This document shows, piece by piece, positions 13,030-25,907 of a stretch of 64,000 nucleotides of DNA; the first letter of the stretch is position 1; each line of letters begins with the position of its first letter. Source of the stretch: Amphiduros pacificus (taxonomy: Eukaryota; Annelida; Polychaeta; Phyllodocida; Hesionidae); contig OX439002.1 of the NCBI GenBank assembly GCA_949316495.1, positions 11,836,001 through 11,900,000 of the forward strand. Reading direction: 5' to 3'. The notes under the pieces are model-generated. The model did not search any database, was not told where the DNA came from, and was given only the letters and a program-made list of their open reading frames with translations. A program made the translations under genes and the position numbers.

Positions 13030-14732
13030 GTTTACTCTCGTGTGTATGTAAAGGTCTTTCTTCTATAATAAATAGAAGAATTGTTTCATATTGTGAAGAG
13101 CTTAATATATATGCCGAGGAACAGAATGGATTTCGCAAAGATAGATCATGTACAGATCATATTTTCTCATTCACATCTGTTATATATGTAATAGAATAGC
13201 ATGTAATCAGCCAACCTATACTTGTTTCATAGACATGCAAAAAGCTTTTGATTGGGTTGATCGTGATTTATTATTTTATAAACTAATAACATTGATAACA
13301 TCCTTAATAACATTGATGGCCGTATGTATAATGCTATTAAAGCACTGTACTCAAATCCAGTTGCTAGGATTAAGTTAAATGAGTCTTATACAGATTGGTT
13401 TGATACTACTAGTGGTGTTAAACAGGGAGATTCTTTATCACCGACATTGTTTGGAATATATGTTAATGACCTAGTCACAGAACTAAACAGGCACAACTTA
13501 GGTATTAAAGTTGGTAACATCTCTTTATCTATACTTTTATTTGCTGATGACATTGTATTGATGGCAGAAAATGAGACTAACCTGCAAAAGATGTTAGATA
13601 TAGTACATAAGTGGTGTCTTAAATGGAGACTTTTGATAAATAATGATAAGACAAAGATTGTACATTTTAGAAAAGTACGACAAAAGAGGAGCCAATATGA
13701 TTTTAATTATGGGAATACCGCTTTAGAAATAGTTGACAAATATAAATACTTAGGTACTGTGTTGAATGAGCACTTGAATTTTGAGGTGACATCCGATGTT
13801 CTGTCTGGTGCAGGTGGCAGAGCTTTGGGAGCAGTTATATCTAAGTTTAAAAGTTTCAGAAATATTGGGTATTCAACCTTTTCGAAACTATTTTTCACTA
13901 GTGTATCACCTATTATAGAATATGCTGCTGAAGTATGGGGTTATAAAGATTTTATAAAATGTGAGAGAGTGCACCAGAGAGCGACACAATATTTTCTTGG
14001 AGTACACACCAAAACTCCCATACCTGCACTAACAGGTGACATGGGCTGGCAGAGTGCTAAAGACCGTAGACTTGTTAAGATGGCTAGATATTGGAACAGA
14101 TTAGTTAAAATGGACGAGAACAGGCTTACGAAACAGATATTCTTAAATGATTTATCACTCTGTAAAGATAACTGGTCGCGTGATTTTAAGAACTTGTGTC
14201 ATAAAATAGAAATGGATGGTATATTTAATAACATGGATGTTATTGATATGGAAGTATTTTTGTCCAAACTTAATGCTATATTGCAATATCACACAATAGG
14301 TGGCACCAAGACTGTTCGGCTAAGCCAAAACTACGAACATACAAACGGTTTAAAGATTCTTTTATTGTTGAAGATTATGTTAAATTCTGTACTTCACGAA
14401 GAAAGCGCTCATTGATTGCACAATTCAGGATGGGAATTCTGCCTCTAGCCATAGAAACAGGTAGATTTAAAGGTATTGATGCTAACTAAAGATTTTGTAA
14501 GTTTTGTCCCAACCAGAGTATTGAGAATGAACAGCATATGCTTTGTGAATGTACATTATATAAGGATATAAGAAAGTATGTATATGATAATGTTAAAGTT
14601 ACATATCCCAATTTTTTGGATGATAGTGATAAATTAGTTTACTTGTTACGAGCTGAATGGAAGCAAGTAGCCAACTTTTTGAATGATGCATGGGAATTGA
14701 GATCTAAAAAGTTGTATGATACTAGATTATAA
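13030..14732 (+). pseudogene. LINE B ORF2: RT palm, thumb and zinc knuckle, N-terminus deleted
   Basis: The translation shows the RT fingers (EEQNGFRKDRSCTDHIFS), the motif-A region (CFIDMQKAFDWVDR), motif B (GVKQGDSLSPTLF), motif C (LLFADDIVLM) and the thumb, with a long open stretch at 13324-14415. After a stop at 14413-14415 the sequence continues as a CCHC-like knuckle (CKFC...EQHMLCECTLY, to 14732). The endonuclease is entirely absent. At least three interruptions are visible (around 13190, 13320 and 14415), so it cannot make a working enzyme. Marine invertebrate LINEs of the Tx1/Nimb/I range look like this; the exact clade is not certain. Confidence 0.85.
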
Positions 14733-14899
14733 ATGTCTACATGGTTGTGAAATGTTTTATATATTGTACCATTTATAAGGTGACTGATAAGTCCTTCTAG
14801 GGCTGGGTACTTTTTGTATACTGTTATATATTATGTTATATACTATATTATGTACCATGTCACTATTATAAATAAATATAATACAATACACTACAATAT

Positions 14900-17462
14900 C
14901 AACTTGATGGGGGGGAAGTGTGGTCCATAGGGATGTAAATCTGAGTATCATCTGCATAAATATGATATCTGAGACCATATTTGGCTAGGATATCAGAAAG
15001 GGGTGTCATATAAATGGTAGAAATTATGGGGCCAAGGACTGAACCCTGTGGGACCCCATATTTTATGGACTTGAGGCAGGACCTATGAGTCCCTACTTTC
15101 ACACACTGTTTCCTGTTACTTAGATATGACCAAATCCAGGAGAGGGCGTGACCTTTGACATGACATCTAGCCTCCAGTCTATCAAATAGAATTTGGTGGT
15201 CAATGGTGTCAAAGACAGCGGAGAGGTCAAATAACAGGAGGATGACTGACTTTGTATTGTGAAGAGCACACAGGATACCATTTTGCACCTTTAACAGAGC
15301 AGTTTCAGTGCTATGATATTCTTTGTAGGCGGATTGAAACTTGTCAGTAAGGCCATTCCTTACCAGATGGGGGACCAATTGGTCTGCTACTGCCCTCTCT
15401 GTAAATTTAGAGATATATGTTAGGTTGGAAACAGGTCTATAATTCTTCTCAACTAGTTCAAGGTCAAGTTTCTTCAGCAGGGGTGTTATGATGGCTATTT
15501 TCATATTTTCAGATACTGCTGACTCTATCAGTGATTTATTTATGATGGAAGTAATTATTGGTAAGAGATCATCTAAGAGGTCAAGTAGGAGCCAGGTTGG
15601 AATAGGATCCAGCTCTCATGATTTCTTTGCAGATATTTTGACCGATTTCCGAACATCATCACTGGTTAAGGGAGTGAACCTCTCAAGACTTGCTGTACTA
15701 TTGTTCGCAGTGTCACCTGGTGGCGAGAATTGGCAGGGTGGAGCCTTATCAATATCTAGGCGAATTCTTTCTATTTTTTCAAGAAAGAATGTATTAAACT
15801 ACTCAGCTTGGGTGACCTCACAGACAGTTTGGGGCATTGGTATGTCCTTCTTCTTGTCCATGACTGTGTCAATGACTCTAAAAAGCTTTTTAGGGTCATG
15901 ATTGTTCTCCTCAACAAGGTTGGAAAAATATGCTGATTGAGCTGATTTCAACATGGAGTTGTATTTTTTTCTTTTTGAGAGTTATACAATTCCCTATCTA
16001 TGTGAGAGCCAGTCTTGTTCATTTTCCTCTCAAGTCTCCTCTTGAGAGATCTTTCCAGCTTTAATTGGTCATTCATCCAGGGTACAGGTTTACGCTGAGT
16101 AACCTTGGCAGATTTGATAGGTGCATGTTTACTCATAATTGATGTTAGTTCCTTGTCATAGTAATCCACCAAGTCACTCAAGGATAGGTGTTCCCATGTT
16201 GAAATTGTACCGGTTAGGGATCTGATATCGTTTCTTAGGGACTGAGAACCCAATCCCTTATAGTTCCTGTACTTGATCGATTTTTGGGGGGGTTTGGGAG
16301 GTGAGATACCTAGGTATAGTTTAATCATTTTATGATCAGATATGTACTCATCCACCAGGTGGCTCTTAAGAAACTTGTACCCCTTGAAGGTGATGACTAG
16401 ATCAAGGGTGTTCTCTAACCTATGGGTTGGTTCATGTACCCACTGGTTCATGTCAAAGGTAGATAAAATTTCATTGAACTTTATGACATCAGGTTTATAT
16501 GGCTTATTGACATGAAAATTGTAGTCACCAAGAAAGATGACTTCATGACTGAATGACCCATAATATGACATCAATTGTGTGAACTCATCATAGAACTCAG
16601 AGTAGGTATACTTATTCCTGTATGATGGTTCAGGTCTGTAGATCGTTACAAAGGTGAACTTAATGCCCTAGATCAGAAGTGATGCTTCCAGAAGCTCCAT
16701 TGTCTTCACATTTGGTTGATTCACCCTATTGGTTTCAAAGGGGAGTTCAACACGATGTAGTAATCCTAGGCCTCCACCCAAGTGCCCTACGCGAGGGAAT
16801 GAGTGAAATTTGAGGGAACCCTCCTCCAATTTATTTCTGATCTTCTCCTCATTAATGTCTTGTACCCAGGTTTCTGTTATAAAAAGAGCGTCCAGGTTAT
16901 GTTCAGAGAAGTAGTCTTTCACAAGTAGGACCTTGCCTGAGATGTTTTGAACGTTGCATGAACCAATCAGAAGTTGGTTGTTATGTTTGCATTGTATTGA
17001 CTGTGTATTATTGTTTGTGGCGCCCCCTATGTTTACATGTTGCCTCAGAGCACGTTTTGAGCCGGCCGGCAGGCTGGATACTCGATTCTGATTGGTTGGC
17101 TGAGAAGAAGGGACCGTATTATTTACAATCTTAACACGAACACAGCTATGCAGTATAGTCGGTTTGTTATTTCTTTTCTTATTTAAATGTGAAATTTCGG
17201 TTTGTGTGAGATCAGATTTGTTATTATTCAAAAGTCGAGCACATGGTGGTTTAGCTCGTTGAATTCCGCCAGAGATCGTCAGCCAATCTGATTCTGACGG
17301 AGTTGTTAAGTGGGCGTATCCAGGATTGGCTGAGGTGTAGCGAGCGTGTGACGTCACCGAGCATACAGGTTCTGACGTAGAACATACAGGTGTTTTTAAA
17401 ATGTCAACAAGGAAGCTACCAGACCTCTTTGTACGGCGTTCAGCATTGCATCGATTTTTCAT
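14900..17462 (-). pseudogene. LINE A ORF2, endonuclease and RT N-terminal part
   Basis: An open frame from 17462 encodes a basic linker and then the apurinic-type endonuclease (IGSCNVQNISGK, LDALFITETWV). The fold continues in the same frame after an in-frame TAG at 16668-16670 with the GDYNFHVN and ISDHKMI blocks (to about 15948). After further shifts the RT begins (LLKKLDLELVEKNYRPVSNL, LLLFDLSAVFDTIDHQI, GVPQGSVLGPIIS, YHIYADDTQIY) and stops exactly at the LINE B insertion. Catalytic YADD is intact, but the gene is broken by a stop, a shift near 15970 and the insertion. The normal role is nicking DNA and reverse-transcribing the element's RNA. Confidence 0.85.
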
Positions 17463-17768
17463 TGTACAAGATGTGAATGGAGGGTGTATTTAGTTCAGGA
17501 CAATGTACAGTAAGTAATGCACGTTTGATTTGTGAGGAGAAGCAATAATTATCTGTCCAAGACGATAATCTCGTGGTGTGGTAGTCAGGCAGGGCTGGAG
17601 ACAGGTTGTGTATGGGGCCAGCGCCATCAGTGTTCAATATTGAAAAATGAGTAGAATTATTAGCGAATAAGAAGTGACTGTAGAAATATGTTAAGTAGAG
17701 TGGTAGATTTAAGAATCCAGTTAGTTTATTGAAGTGTTTTTGTTTTACTGTTACTAGTTTAAGTTTAT

Positions 17769-18805
17769 TTAAGGCGTGTGGTCATGTAAGTCGGCCAAGG
17801 TGAAGGTCACAAAGCAATATTGTGAGTTAACACAGTCTTTAGCAATATTAATAGCGGATCCTGTACCCCTGATAGTGATCATTGAGATCGGATTTCCATC
17901 CTGAGAGACACCCTTAAGATTTATGGATGCGCCGGACTTCTGTCTGAAGGATTCGATGGTAGTCCCTTTCGTTCCAATGATGCGGCCAGCATCCTTCTTA
18001 GGAATGAAGATTACCTCCTCCCTCGTCCTTTTCTTGGTCTCAGGTTTGGTAGAGGAAGAAGTAGGAGTAGTAGCTGGCCTGGGTGGTAGGATGGACGTTC
18101 TCAAAGGAACTGTAGTGTCGCCCCAGAGGAGGGAGAGGTCCTTCGTGAAGTAGGTAGTAGTTGCCCATTGTCAGCCTCCCCCATACTACCATAGAAGGTA
18201 CTAATGCTTTGATAGGTATAACCACTGTACACCCATGATGAGAGGCAGCTGTCCAGGGCATACCACTGCTGGAGGACCTCTGGAACGTGATCCCCCATCG
18301 GGGGAGGCGTCAGTACAACCACAAGTGGGCCCTTCGAGCGGAGAAGGCGGACAGCCTGGGTGAGGCGACGAAAGACCTTCCTCCCAGACCATCCGTTTTT
18401 CAGGGGTGAGGTGTCTGGGAGGATGACGACCAGGTCCACCTTCTCTGCTAGGTCCAGTTCCATGGCGATATAGGTGATCGTCTCTGTGGTGATTGAGGTG
18501 TGCTAGTCGTCCTCCTGGCCAGGGATGCACAGCAGGACCTGGGTACCCCCCTCGGTGCCTGGGGGCTTGCTGTCATCTTCGTCCGAACCCTCTTCGGCAT
18601 CAGCCGCAGTGGGAAGGTAGCGAGCCAGGACCTCTTCTTTCTCGGACAGGAGGGAGGAGGTTCGGGCCAGCTCAGCCATGAGTCTGGCCCTCCCGGTCTC
18701 CAAATTGCTCCTAAAAGGGTCTGAAGCGAGTTCAGACTCAGATATTGTGCAAGTTAGTTGGTTTTTAATACCTAAGGATAGGTACTTTGTGCAAGAAAGA
18801 GCCAC
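17769..18805 (-). pseudogene. LINE A putative ORF1 with a KH domain
   Basis: Two or three minus-strand frames lie end to end upstream of ORF2. The first (18805-18503) has an amphipathic helix and an acidic EEGSDEDD stretch. The second (18463-18101) has an alpha/beta-looking block (VDLVVILPDTS, GPLVVVLTPPP) that I cannot assign. The third (18104-17769) is a clear KH RNA-binding domain: VIFIPKKDAGRIIGTKG with the GxxG loop, then TIESFRQKSGASINLKG and a final helix. Order, strand and 300-bp spacing suggest these are one decayed ORF1, but a host-derived fragment cannot be excluded. A KH domain is unusual for a LINE ORF1. Confidence 0.55.
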
Positions 18806-18841
18806 TTAGGTAGCCGCTTGCGGTTGTGTATTGGACAGCGG

Positions 18842-18979
18842 TGTGTTATCAATCAAACAGAAGTCTCATCTTGTCTTGTCAAGCAAGTGCTTTATTCAAG
18901 ATGGAGGCTACACCAGCTAACATGTGCTTGTTCACAACTTGTAGCAACTGATACACTTCATTTAGTAGCATACATCACA
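18842..18979 (-). repeat. 3' LTR of the Gypsy element
   Basis: 138 bp, pairing with 23716-23853 with two differences. It carries an AATAAA signal on the minus strand, next to GCACTTGC. The 5-bp duplicate AGCGG lies at 18837-18841, directly outside it. Confidence 0.95.
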
Positions 18980-21900
18980 TCTCCCTTATATATTACACAA
19001 AAGTAATATCTCTGTTCTGAATAAAACTATCATCTCTATAAAGTATACAATTTGTCAAATTATTATTTCACTCATACTACCAGGGTCATACACACAAAAG
19101 AAAAGCATTCATATCTCAATCTACATAATATCTCTATTTTACTTTAGAGTTACATGTGAATAAACATCATAATTCAGTTACAAAAACATTTGGCAATATT
19201 AATTTGCTTTTACATAAAACATTATCATCAGCAGTATATATGGTTAACTTATCAGTCCTGCATCAACAGTTTCCCATATATTCTTATCTCAGTGCAAATA
19301 ATATTCATGCAATACACATATAATTTGAACAATATGAATATGTGGTGTACAATAATTCAAACATTATCAAGTTCTACAGTACTTGAGCATTCAATGTCAA
19401 AAACTGGCTTGCAGCTTGAGCATATACATTTTACATGAATGGCGATAATTAAAATAAACACAAATCAGTCAACTTTACTGATTTACAGTTTTACATTTAG
19501 CATTTCTCTCCACTTTTTACATATCCAACTGCACTTTTCCCCTGGACACCCTACCCCTCCTAGTCATTACCTCTGGCCTAACTGAGACCTGCTCATATTT
19601 GACCTTAGCTTGTTGACCAGCTGTTTGTTTTGGCACTGTGGGGGCTTGTTTTGGTACTGTAGGTGTTTTGGGAGACAACCTGGCTGGGCTGCTCACTGAC
19701 CTAGGTTGTACTAGGTGAGCTATGTGATGCATCTCTCTGTGATACATCTCTGGTTGCAAAATTTTGTTCAAACTGTTGTTCATACTCCTCATCATTTATT
19801 TGAATTGGAGGTTTGGATTCCCCAGTTGGAAACATGTGGGGCCTGTTTCGCCTAAACATTTTCCCTGTTTCGGTCTGGACCAGCAGACTTCTAGGTGTAC
19901 TAGATGTACCGGTTACCGTACCATATTCCCACTGATTTTGCGGATTGCGGAATCGTACCGGAGTCCCGATCTTGGGTTGTCTAATAGTTCGAGCGTTCCG
20001 GTCGTGAAAGTACTTTTGTTTCTGTTGCCTTAATTCCAGGCTGCTCTTCATTGGTGGCACGACATGAGGTTTTAGCAGGCTCTCGGCTGTCGGAATTCTG
20101 GATTTTAATAGTCTGCTGTGTAGCAACTGACTCGGTGCATATCCCAACACTCCATCTAATGGTGTGTTTCTGAACTCCAATAGTGAGTTATACAGATCCT
20201 CACCGCTCCGTACGGCCTTCCTGATCAGTCGTTTTACCGATTTGACGGCGTTTTCTACCTGACCGTTCGCTTGTGGAAAACCCGGACTTGTTGTTACCTG
20301 TTTAAATCCCCATTCCTGGCTGAACTCACGATATGTCGCACTATCGTAGCATGGACCATTGTCACTAATGACCTTGTCCGGAGTACCATTTCTGGCGAAA
20401 ATGGACTTTGTTGCCATGACAACTGCATGAGCTGTTTTATTTGGCAACACTTCAACCCCAGGGAACTTTGAGTAGTAGTCAATTACTATCAAAAAGTCCT
20501 TTCCACCTGTCTCAAACAGGTCTGTGCCTACTTTGGACCAAGGGCGGTCCGGAATTTCATGTGGAATCATTGGTTCCTTGGGACGCTTGTTGCGAAATTC
20601 CATGCAAATACTGCATCTTGACACTAGATCCTCGATCTGTGCATTCATCCCTGGCCAGAACATAACTGACCTAGCCCTTTGCTTGGACTTGACTATGCCC
20701 TGGTGGCTTCTGTGTACTTGAGCTAGTACCTCTGGTCTCATACTTGCTGGAATGATGATCTGATGCTGTCTAAACAATATTCCATTGCAAAATGTGATAT
20801 CTGATTTGAATGGAAAGTATGGTTTGATCTCATCTGAGACTTGAGATCTGTCCTCGGGCCATCCTGACAGGACTGTACGACACAACTCCGACAAAACTGG
20901 ATCCTCCGCAGTTTTCTCACGAATGAGCACCAGTTTCTCATCGCTAACTGGGAGCGGCATCATCGGTTTTGTACTCGGGTTTGTCAACCGCTGCTCTTGA
21001 CAGTGCATCTGGAATCAACATTTCCTTTCCAGGCTTATAGGTCACTACTAGGTCATATCGGTGAAGCGCCATGCGCATTCGCTGCAGTCTAGGGCTTAGC
21101 TTTGCAAGCTCCTTGCCAAAGATACCAACTAATGGTCTGTGATCTGTCTCCACAGTAGTCTGCTCTCCATATATGTAGTCATGGAAACGGTTACACCCAA
21201 ATTTGATTGCGCACATCTCCTTCTCTATGGGTGCATAGTTCTGCTGGGCTCAGTTTCCGAGACGCATATGCAATAGGCTGACCTTCCTGAGAAATCATAG
21301 CTCCAAATCCCTTGTTGGAGGCATCGGTACTCAGGACTACAGGCTTTGTTGAGTCATACAGCTTCAGTGCGGGCGCACTTGCTGCAGCCTGGATCAGCTC
21401 ATCAAATGCCTTCTGATGCCAGCTTTCCCAGCACCAGGCGTACTCCTTTTTCAGGAGCTGTCTGAGTGGCTCAGACATTTTAGACAGATTTGGCACAAAT
21501 TTGGACAGATAGACCATGATGCCCAGAAAGTTCTCAAGTTCCTTTCTGTTCTCAGTTCTGGGCATCTCCTGTAGGGCTCTTACCCTCTCAGGGCTCGGCT
21601 TGAGACCCTCAACCGAGACTACATGACCAGAATACCCAACTGAGTCCTTACCAACATCACATTTTGGCATATTCAGGCTCATCCCAGAGTCACGCACTCG
21701 GTTGAAGTAGTTCTCTAGTCGGTCATCGTGATCGTCATCCTCGCATCCCCAGAGCATCATGTCGACAATGATTTCGATGCCCTCGATGTCGCCAAACTCC
21801 TCGACCATGGCATGCTGCCAAATTTCTCCGGCTGAACTTATCCCGAACGGCATTCTGAGATACTTATACCTCCCCCATGGACTATTGAATGTCGTCAGCA

Positions 21901-23715
21901 GGGAGCTCTCCTCGGTGAGTCTCAACTGCCAATATCCAGAGGTGGCATCAAACTTGGAGAACACCTTGGCGTTAGGCATCCTGGTGGCTACCTCCTCGAT
22001 GGTATTCATCGGATAGTGCTGTCGGCGAATTGCCTTGTTTAGGTCCCGCGGATCCAAACATATCCGTACCTTACCATTCGATTTCACTACCGTGGTCATC
22101 GAGTTTACCCAATCTGTGGGTTGTGTCACAGGTTCGATCACGCCAATCGAGACCATACGATCGAGTTCCGCTTTCACCTTATCGTACAACTTGTGCGGCA
22201 CTGTACGTGGTGGGTTTTTCACAGGTGGTACGCTCGGATCGATCTGTATGTCGTATTCTCGATTCTACAAACACCCAAGGCCCTGAAACAATTCTTTGTT
22301 TCTCTCTAACAAAAACAGTGCTCTTGGACTGGGTTTGTGTGGGGGTTTGGGGGACGGACTGACAGACTGACGGACTGACGGACCAACACTTGACTGACGG
22401 ACAGACGGACCAACATGTGACAGACGGACAGACTGACCACTAGCTGATGGCTGACCAACAGCTTGTACATGTTTTACACCAGAACTACCACCAGGTGTCC
22501 CTTTGTACAACAAACCCATCATCTCACATGTATTTTTACCAAGTATTGGTGTCACATCACCATCTAATACCTCAAACGTTGTCAAGTGGCTTGTCTTACC
22601 TACTGTTATGGGTACAGTAATCTTACCTAGTGGCTCTAGTCTGTGGCCACTATATGACTGCAGTGTGGTGTGGCTTTCCTGTATTTCACAGTCTAGGTTA
22701 TTTGCTATTTTGCAAGGTAGCACATTTACCTGGGCTCCGCTATCTAATTTGAATACTACCTCTGCCTTACCCACACCACAAGTTTCAGTCCAATCCTGTT
22801 GGTTCAGCTGACCAACTACACTACATGTATCAATATAGAAAAAATCGTCCTCCGGTTCTGAGTCTACCAGAACTTCATGAATTTTCCCTCTCGGTGGTTT
22901 CCTGTGGCGCCCTCCTGTGTCTGATGGCTTGCATCTCATGGCGAAATGTCCGGTTCCGCCACATTTGTTACATTTCTTTCCATATGCCGGGCATTTTCCG
23001 GGCAAAGGTTTGTATGGGCAGTTCGCACAGTCTTTCTTACCACCAGCGTATTTCCTGTCCGGTTTGCGCTGCTGAGCATGTCCGTTACTTGTTTTTGTTG
23101 TCTTTTTTCTAACAACATCTACCTTGCTCTGCTCTTGTGTCTGTGTCAAATTCATGGATTTCAGCTGTTCATTTGACACCTCCGAAACCGTGGAAATGTC
23201 AATGGCCTTTTGCAGGGTTAACTCTTCTACCCTCAGGAGTCTCGCTCTTACCCTCTCATCACTAACTCCACAGACAATTCTGTCTCTGAGAAGCTCGTCG
23301 GCTAGTGCACCGAACTCACAATCCTTGAGTAAAGTTCTCAGTTCTGTTAGATATTCGATGAAGGGTTCTCCTGCCTTTTGGTTTCTACTGTTAAATTTAT
23401 ACCTGCATACAGTTATATTTTCCTTGGCTCACAATACTCTTGAAACTTCTGCATTACAGGGGCTATTTTATCTTTGTCAGTGTCTGTTGTGAATGTGAAT
23501 GTGTTAAATACCCCTTGTGCTTGTGGGCCAGCACAATGCAAGAGTGTTGCAACTTGAATTTTCTCCTCTTCTTTGTCAATCTTTGAGGCACACAAGTAGA
23601 GCTCAAGGCCTCTTTTGAAGTCCTTCCAATTCTTGGACACATTGCCCTCCAAGCTCAATGCTTGAGGCTGCTTCAACTGACCTGCCATGTCAGTATTTTT
23701 CACTTCTGAACACCA

Positions 23716-23853
23716 TGTGTTATCAATCAAACAGAAGTCTCATCTTGTCTTGTCAAGCAAGTGCTTTATTCAAGATGGAGGCTACACCAGCTAACATGTG
23801 CTTGTTCACAACTTGTAGCAACTGATACACTTCGTTTAGTAGCATACTTCACA
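23716..23853 (-). repeat. 5' LTR of the Gypsy element
   Basis: 138 bp, the second copy of the LTR, ending next to the target duplicate AGCGG at 23854-23858. The primer-binding site starts at the first internal base on the minus strand (23715). Confidence 0.95.
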
Positions 23854-23858
23854 AGCGG

Positions 23859-25540
23859 GTGGTGCGTCACAACAAGAAAAAAATGGCTGGTAGTAGCCTC
23901 TTGTATGTGTATCAACAACCACCGTTGGAACAAGTCCGAAGATCACTGTTTTAATGCTAAAGGGTCTGAAGTTGATTCTAGGCACAGAGAGCAAGTGGTT
24001 TTGTTGGGATATGGAGACCAAGCACTCGACACTAGACACTAATAACATGTCCATATATATGGACAGTACACCACCTCGCAGGTGCCCGTATGCCGGTCAT
24101 ACGTCACTGGAAATGTGGGTTGTTGTGTAGGGTTTCCCTGTTCTATATTTATGTCAATCAATCAGAGCAATCCCCTCCAAAAGAGTGACAATATTCGCCC
24201 GCTGCACAACGAGACGTCCTTGATAGTCCTAATATAGATTTGGACTCCATAGTCTAACTCGACACTGGCAGCAACGAGTGGAAGCTCGTGAGCATGGTTC
24301 CTCGCAAAGGCAACACAGTATGATCCCGCCCTCGCAAGCGATTTCCAATAAAAAAACTGCCGTCAGAGCTTGCAATGTCTGGTATCAGATAGACCTCTGT
24401 ATAGACCGGGTTCACAGCGAGAGAATGTGGTGTTAGACTAGCAATAGACCCCAGAAGATCGACCAAAAAGGACGATTTTATCGGAGCTCAGATGAAAGCT
24501 GCCATTCCACTCTCAACGCATGCGCAGAAACAGCCTACTACTACCTATGTAATGCACAATAATGAATCATAAACATTAGAACGTTTACCAAAAAACAGTA
24601 TTTGGGAGTGAGTCAGTGAGGGGCTCACATTGGGTGCTATGGCTCACTTTTTTATCAGCCTTGTGAATTGCTGGTTACATATTCTGCATACAAATGATTC
24701 CTTATCAGTACCTTTATCAGGTTTTTCATGCAAAAAATGCCTTTATATTCCTCTTGCATGCGATGTACACCTTGCTCCCAACAACATTTGATACCGAGCC
24801 AAGTTGTTTACTCAAGTATGTCAACGGTGTGAATAATATGTATCCTTTTTCAAAACTTGCTTGTGAGTTGCATGAATGCGTTAGAGAAGAAGATAATAAA
24901 CAAGGGTGTAAATATTAGTCCAATGATTTAAAATACATGTATAATGATAAAAATTAAGGTTTACAATTCAATAATCAAAATTGGAAATGTGATATTGTAA
25001 TATTTTAATTTAAGAGGACTATCACAAAATATTCGTTTTGAAAGGTTTGTTTCAAGCGTCAATATCATGAAAGATAACAAGAAAGCAAATCTTTATTCTC
25101 TCAATAATTTTCTCAAAAATATAGATATGGCCTTGTTTACTTTGTTATACAATGACATATTTGTTTAAAATTTGCACATAGCCGGTGGACAATTATTATT
25201 TTTGGGAGTCCTGTTGGCAGATCTGAATATCTCCTACCTTATCTGGTTATTTAGATCATGAAACTAATTGGAGAAATCACAATTAAACAGATTTGTGATC
25301 AAAATGCATGCGATGAACAAGAACATTTTACATGAGCTTTACGTCTAAATTTGGACAAATTCATCAGTATGTCCCCGTATCCTGGGCAAATAAATGTCAA
25401 CCCTGAATATATCTGATGTTGAAAACTAATTTGGTGAATGTTAAAATACAGGTAAACATTGCATTTGGGCAAATAATGACTCCAGGTTTTTGGTATCACC
25501 TTTCCACACATGGTATTATATATAAACATGAACATGTAGA
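23859..25540. other. Intron sequence, no gene identified
   Basis: The part next to the Gypsy element (23859 to about 24500) is more GC-rich and may be the 5' end of LINE A or its flank; nothing decisive is visible. A plus-strand frame at 24694-24918 matches no family I know and lacks splice support. The rest is AT-rich. Confidence 0.4.
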
Positions 25541-25544
25541 AGGG

Positions 25545-25675
25545 AATGATTTTACTTTCAGAACCCCTGCGTCAAAACTAGTGGAGCAAATAACTGTAGG
25601 GCCTGGAATTTTACTGTCAGAACCCCTGCGTCAAAACTAGTGGAGCAAATTTTTGTAGGGCTTGGTATTTTACTG
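25545..25675. repeat. Two-copy tandem duplication, 60-bp unit
   Basis: The block CAGAACCCCTGCGTCAAAAC occurs at 25559 and again 60 bp later, with matching downstream words (TAGTGGAGCAAAT, TGTAGGGC). Recent local duplication with no coding meaning. Confidence 0.9.
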
Positions 25676-25907
25676 AAATGTAAATATTATTTTGGGCCAG
25701 CTGGTTCATTTAAAAGGTTTCCAGCTGTTAATATATCAGATGGGAATGGATTACAGCATTTGCAAGCTGCCAGCCGGAAAGGAAAAGTGTGTATTTTGAC
25801 TCTTTTCCCATATCATATTGAGGTGGGTGCATGTCTTGTCTTGATATTATACTCGCAAGGGACCAGTTTTCCGTCGCTACCAATAACCAACGATTACAGC
25901 AGCTAAA

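Larger units (their letters stand above)
12412..14899 (+). mobile_element. LINE B inserted in LINE A, CAACTTG target duplication
   Basis: A 2488-bp insertion flanked by CAACTTG at 12405-12411 and 14900-14906. It carries an L1/Tx1-like ORF1 and an RT gene in plus orientation, and ends in an A/T-rich ATAAATAAATATAATAC tail. The copy is internally deleted: ORF1 sequence (ending at about 13018) is followed almost at once by mid-RT sequence, so the whole endonuclease and the start of RT are missing. It is younger than LINE A because it interrupts it. Confidence 0.88.
18842..23853 (-). mobile_element. Ty3/Gypsy (Mag/K02A2.6-like) element, nearly whole fossil with both LTRs
   Basis: A 5012-bp element with two 138-bp LTRs (18842-18979 and 23716-23853), beginning TGTG and ending CACA, and a 5-bp target duplication AGCGG at 18837-18841 and 23854-23858. 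Parts in minus-strand order are gag (about 23.7-22.9 kb, with CCHC knuckles), protease (about 22.7 kb), reverse transcriptase (about 22.2-21.4 kb), RNase H (about 21.3-21.0 kb) and integrase (about 20.9-19.9 kb). A TGGTGTTCAG primer-binding site lies directly inside the 5' LTR and a purine tract AAGGGAGA directly inside the 3' LTR. All parts are present, but the coding region has about four or five breaks, so the copy is dead. The LTRs differ at 2 of 138 positions, so it inserted fairly recently. It sits at the 5' side of LINE A. Confidence 0.95.

Noticed and set aside
24694-24918. 74-codon plus-strand gene in the laccase intron
   Set aside because: No domain, no splice signals, length within what chance gives in AT-rich DNA.
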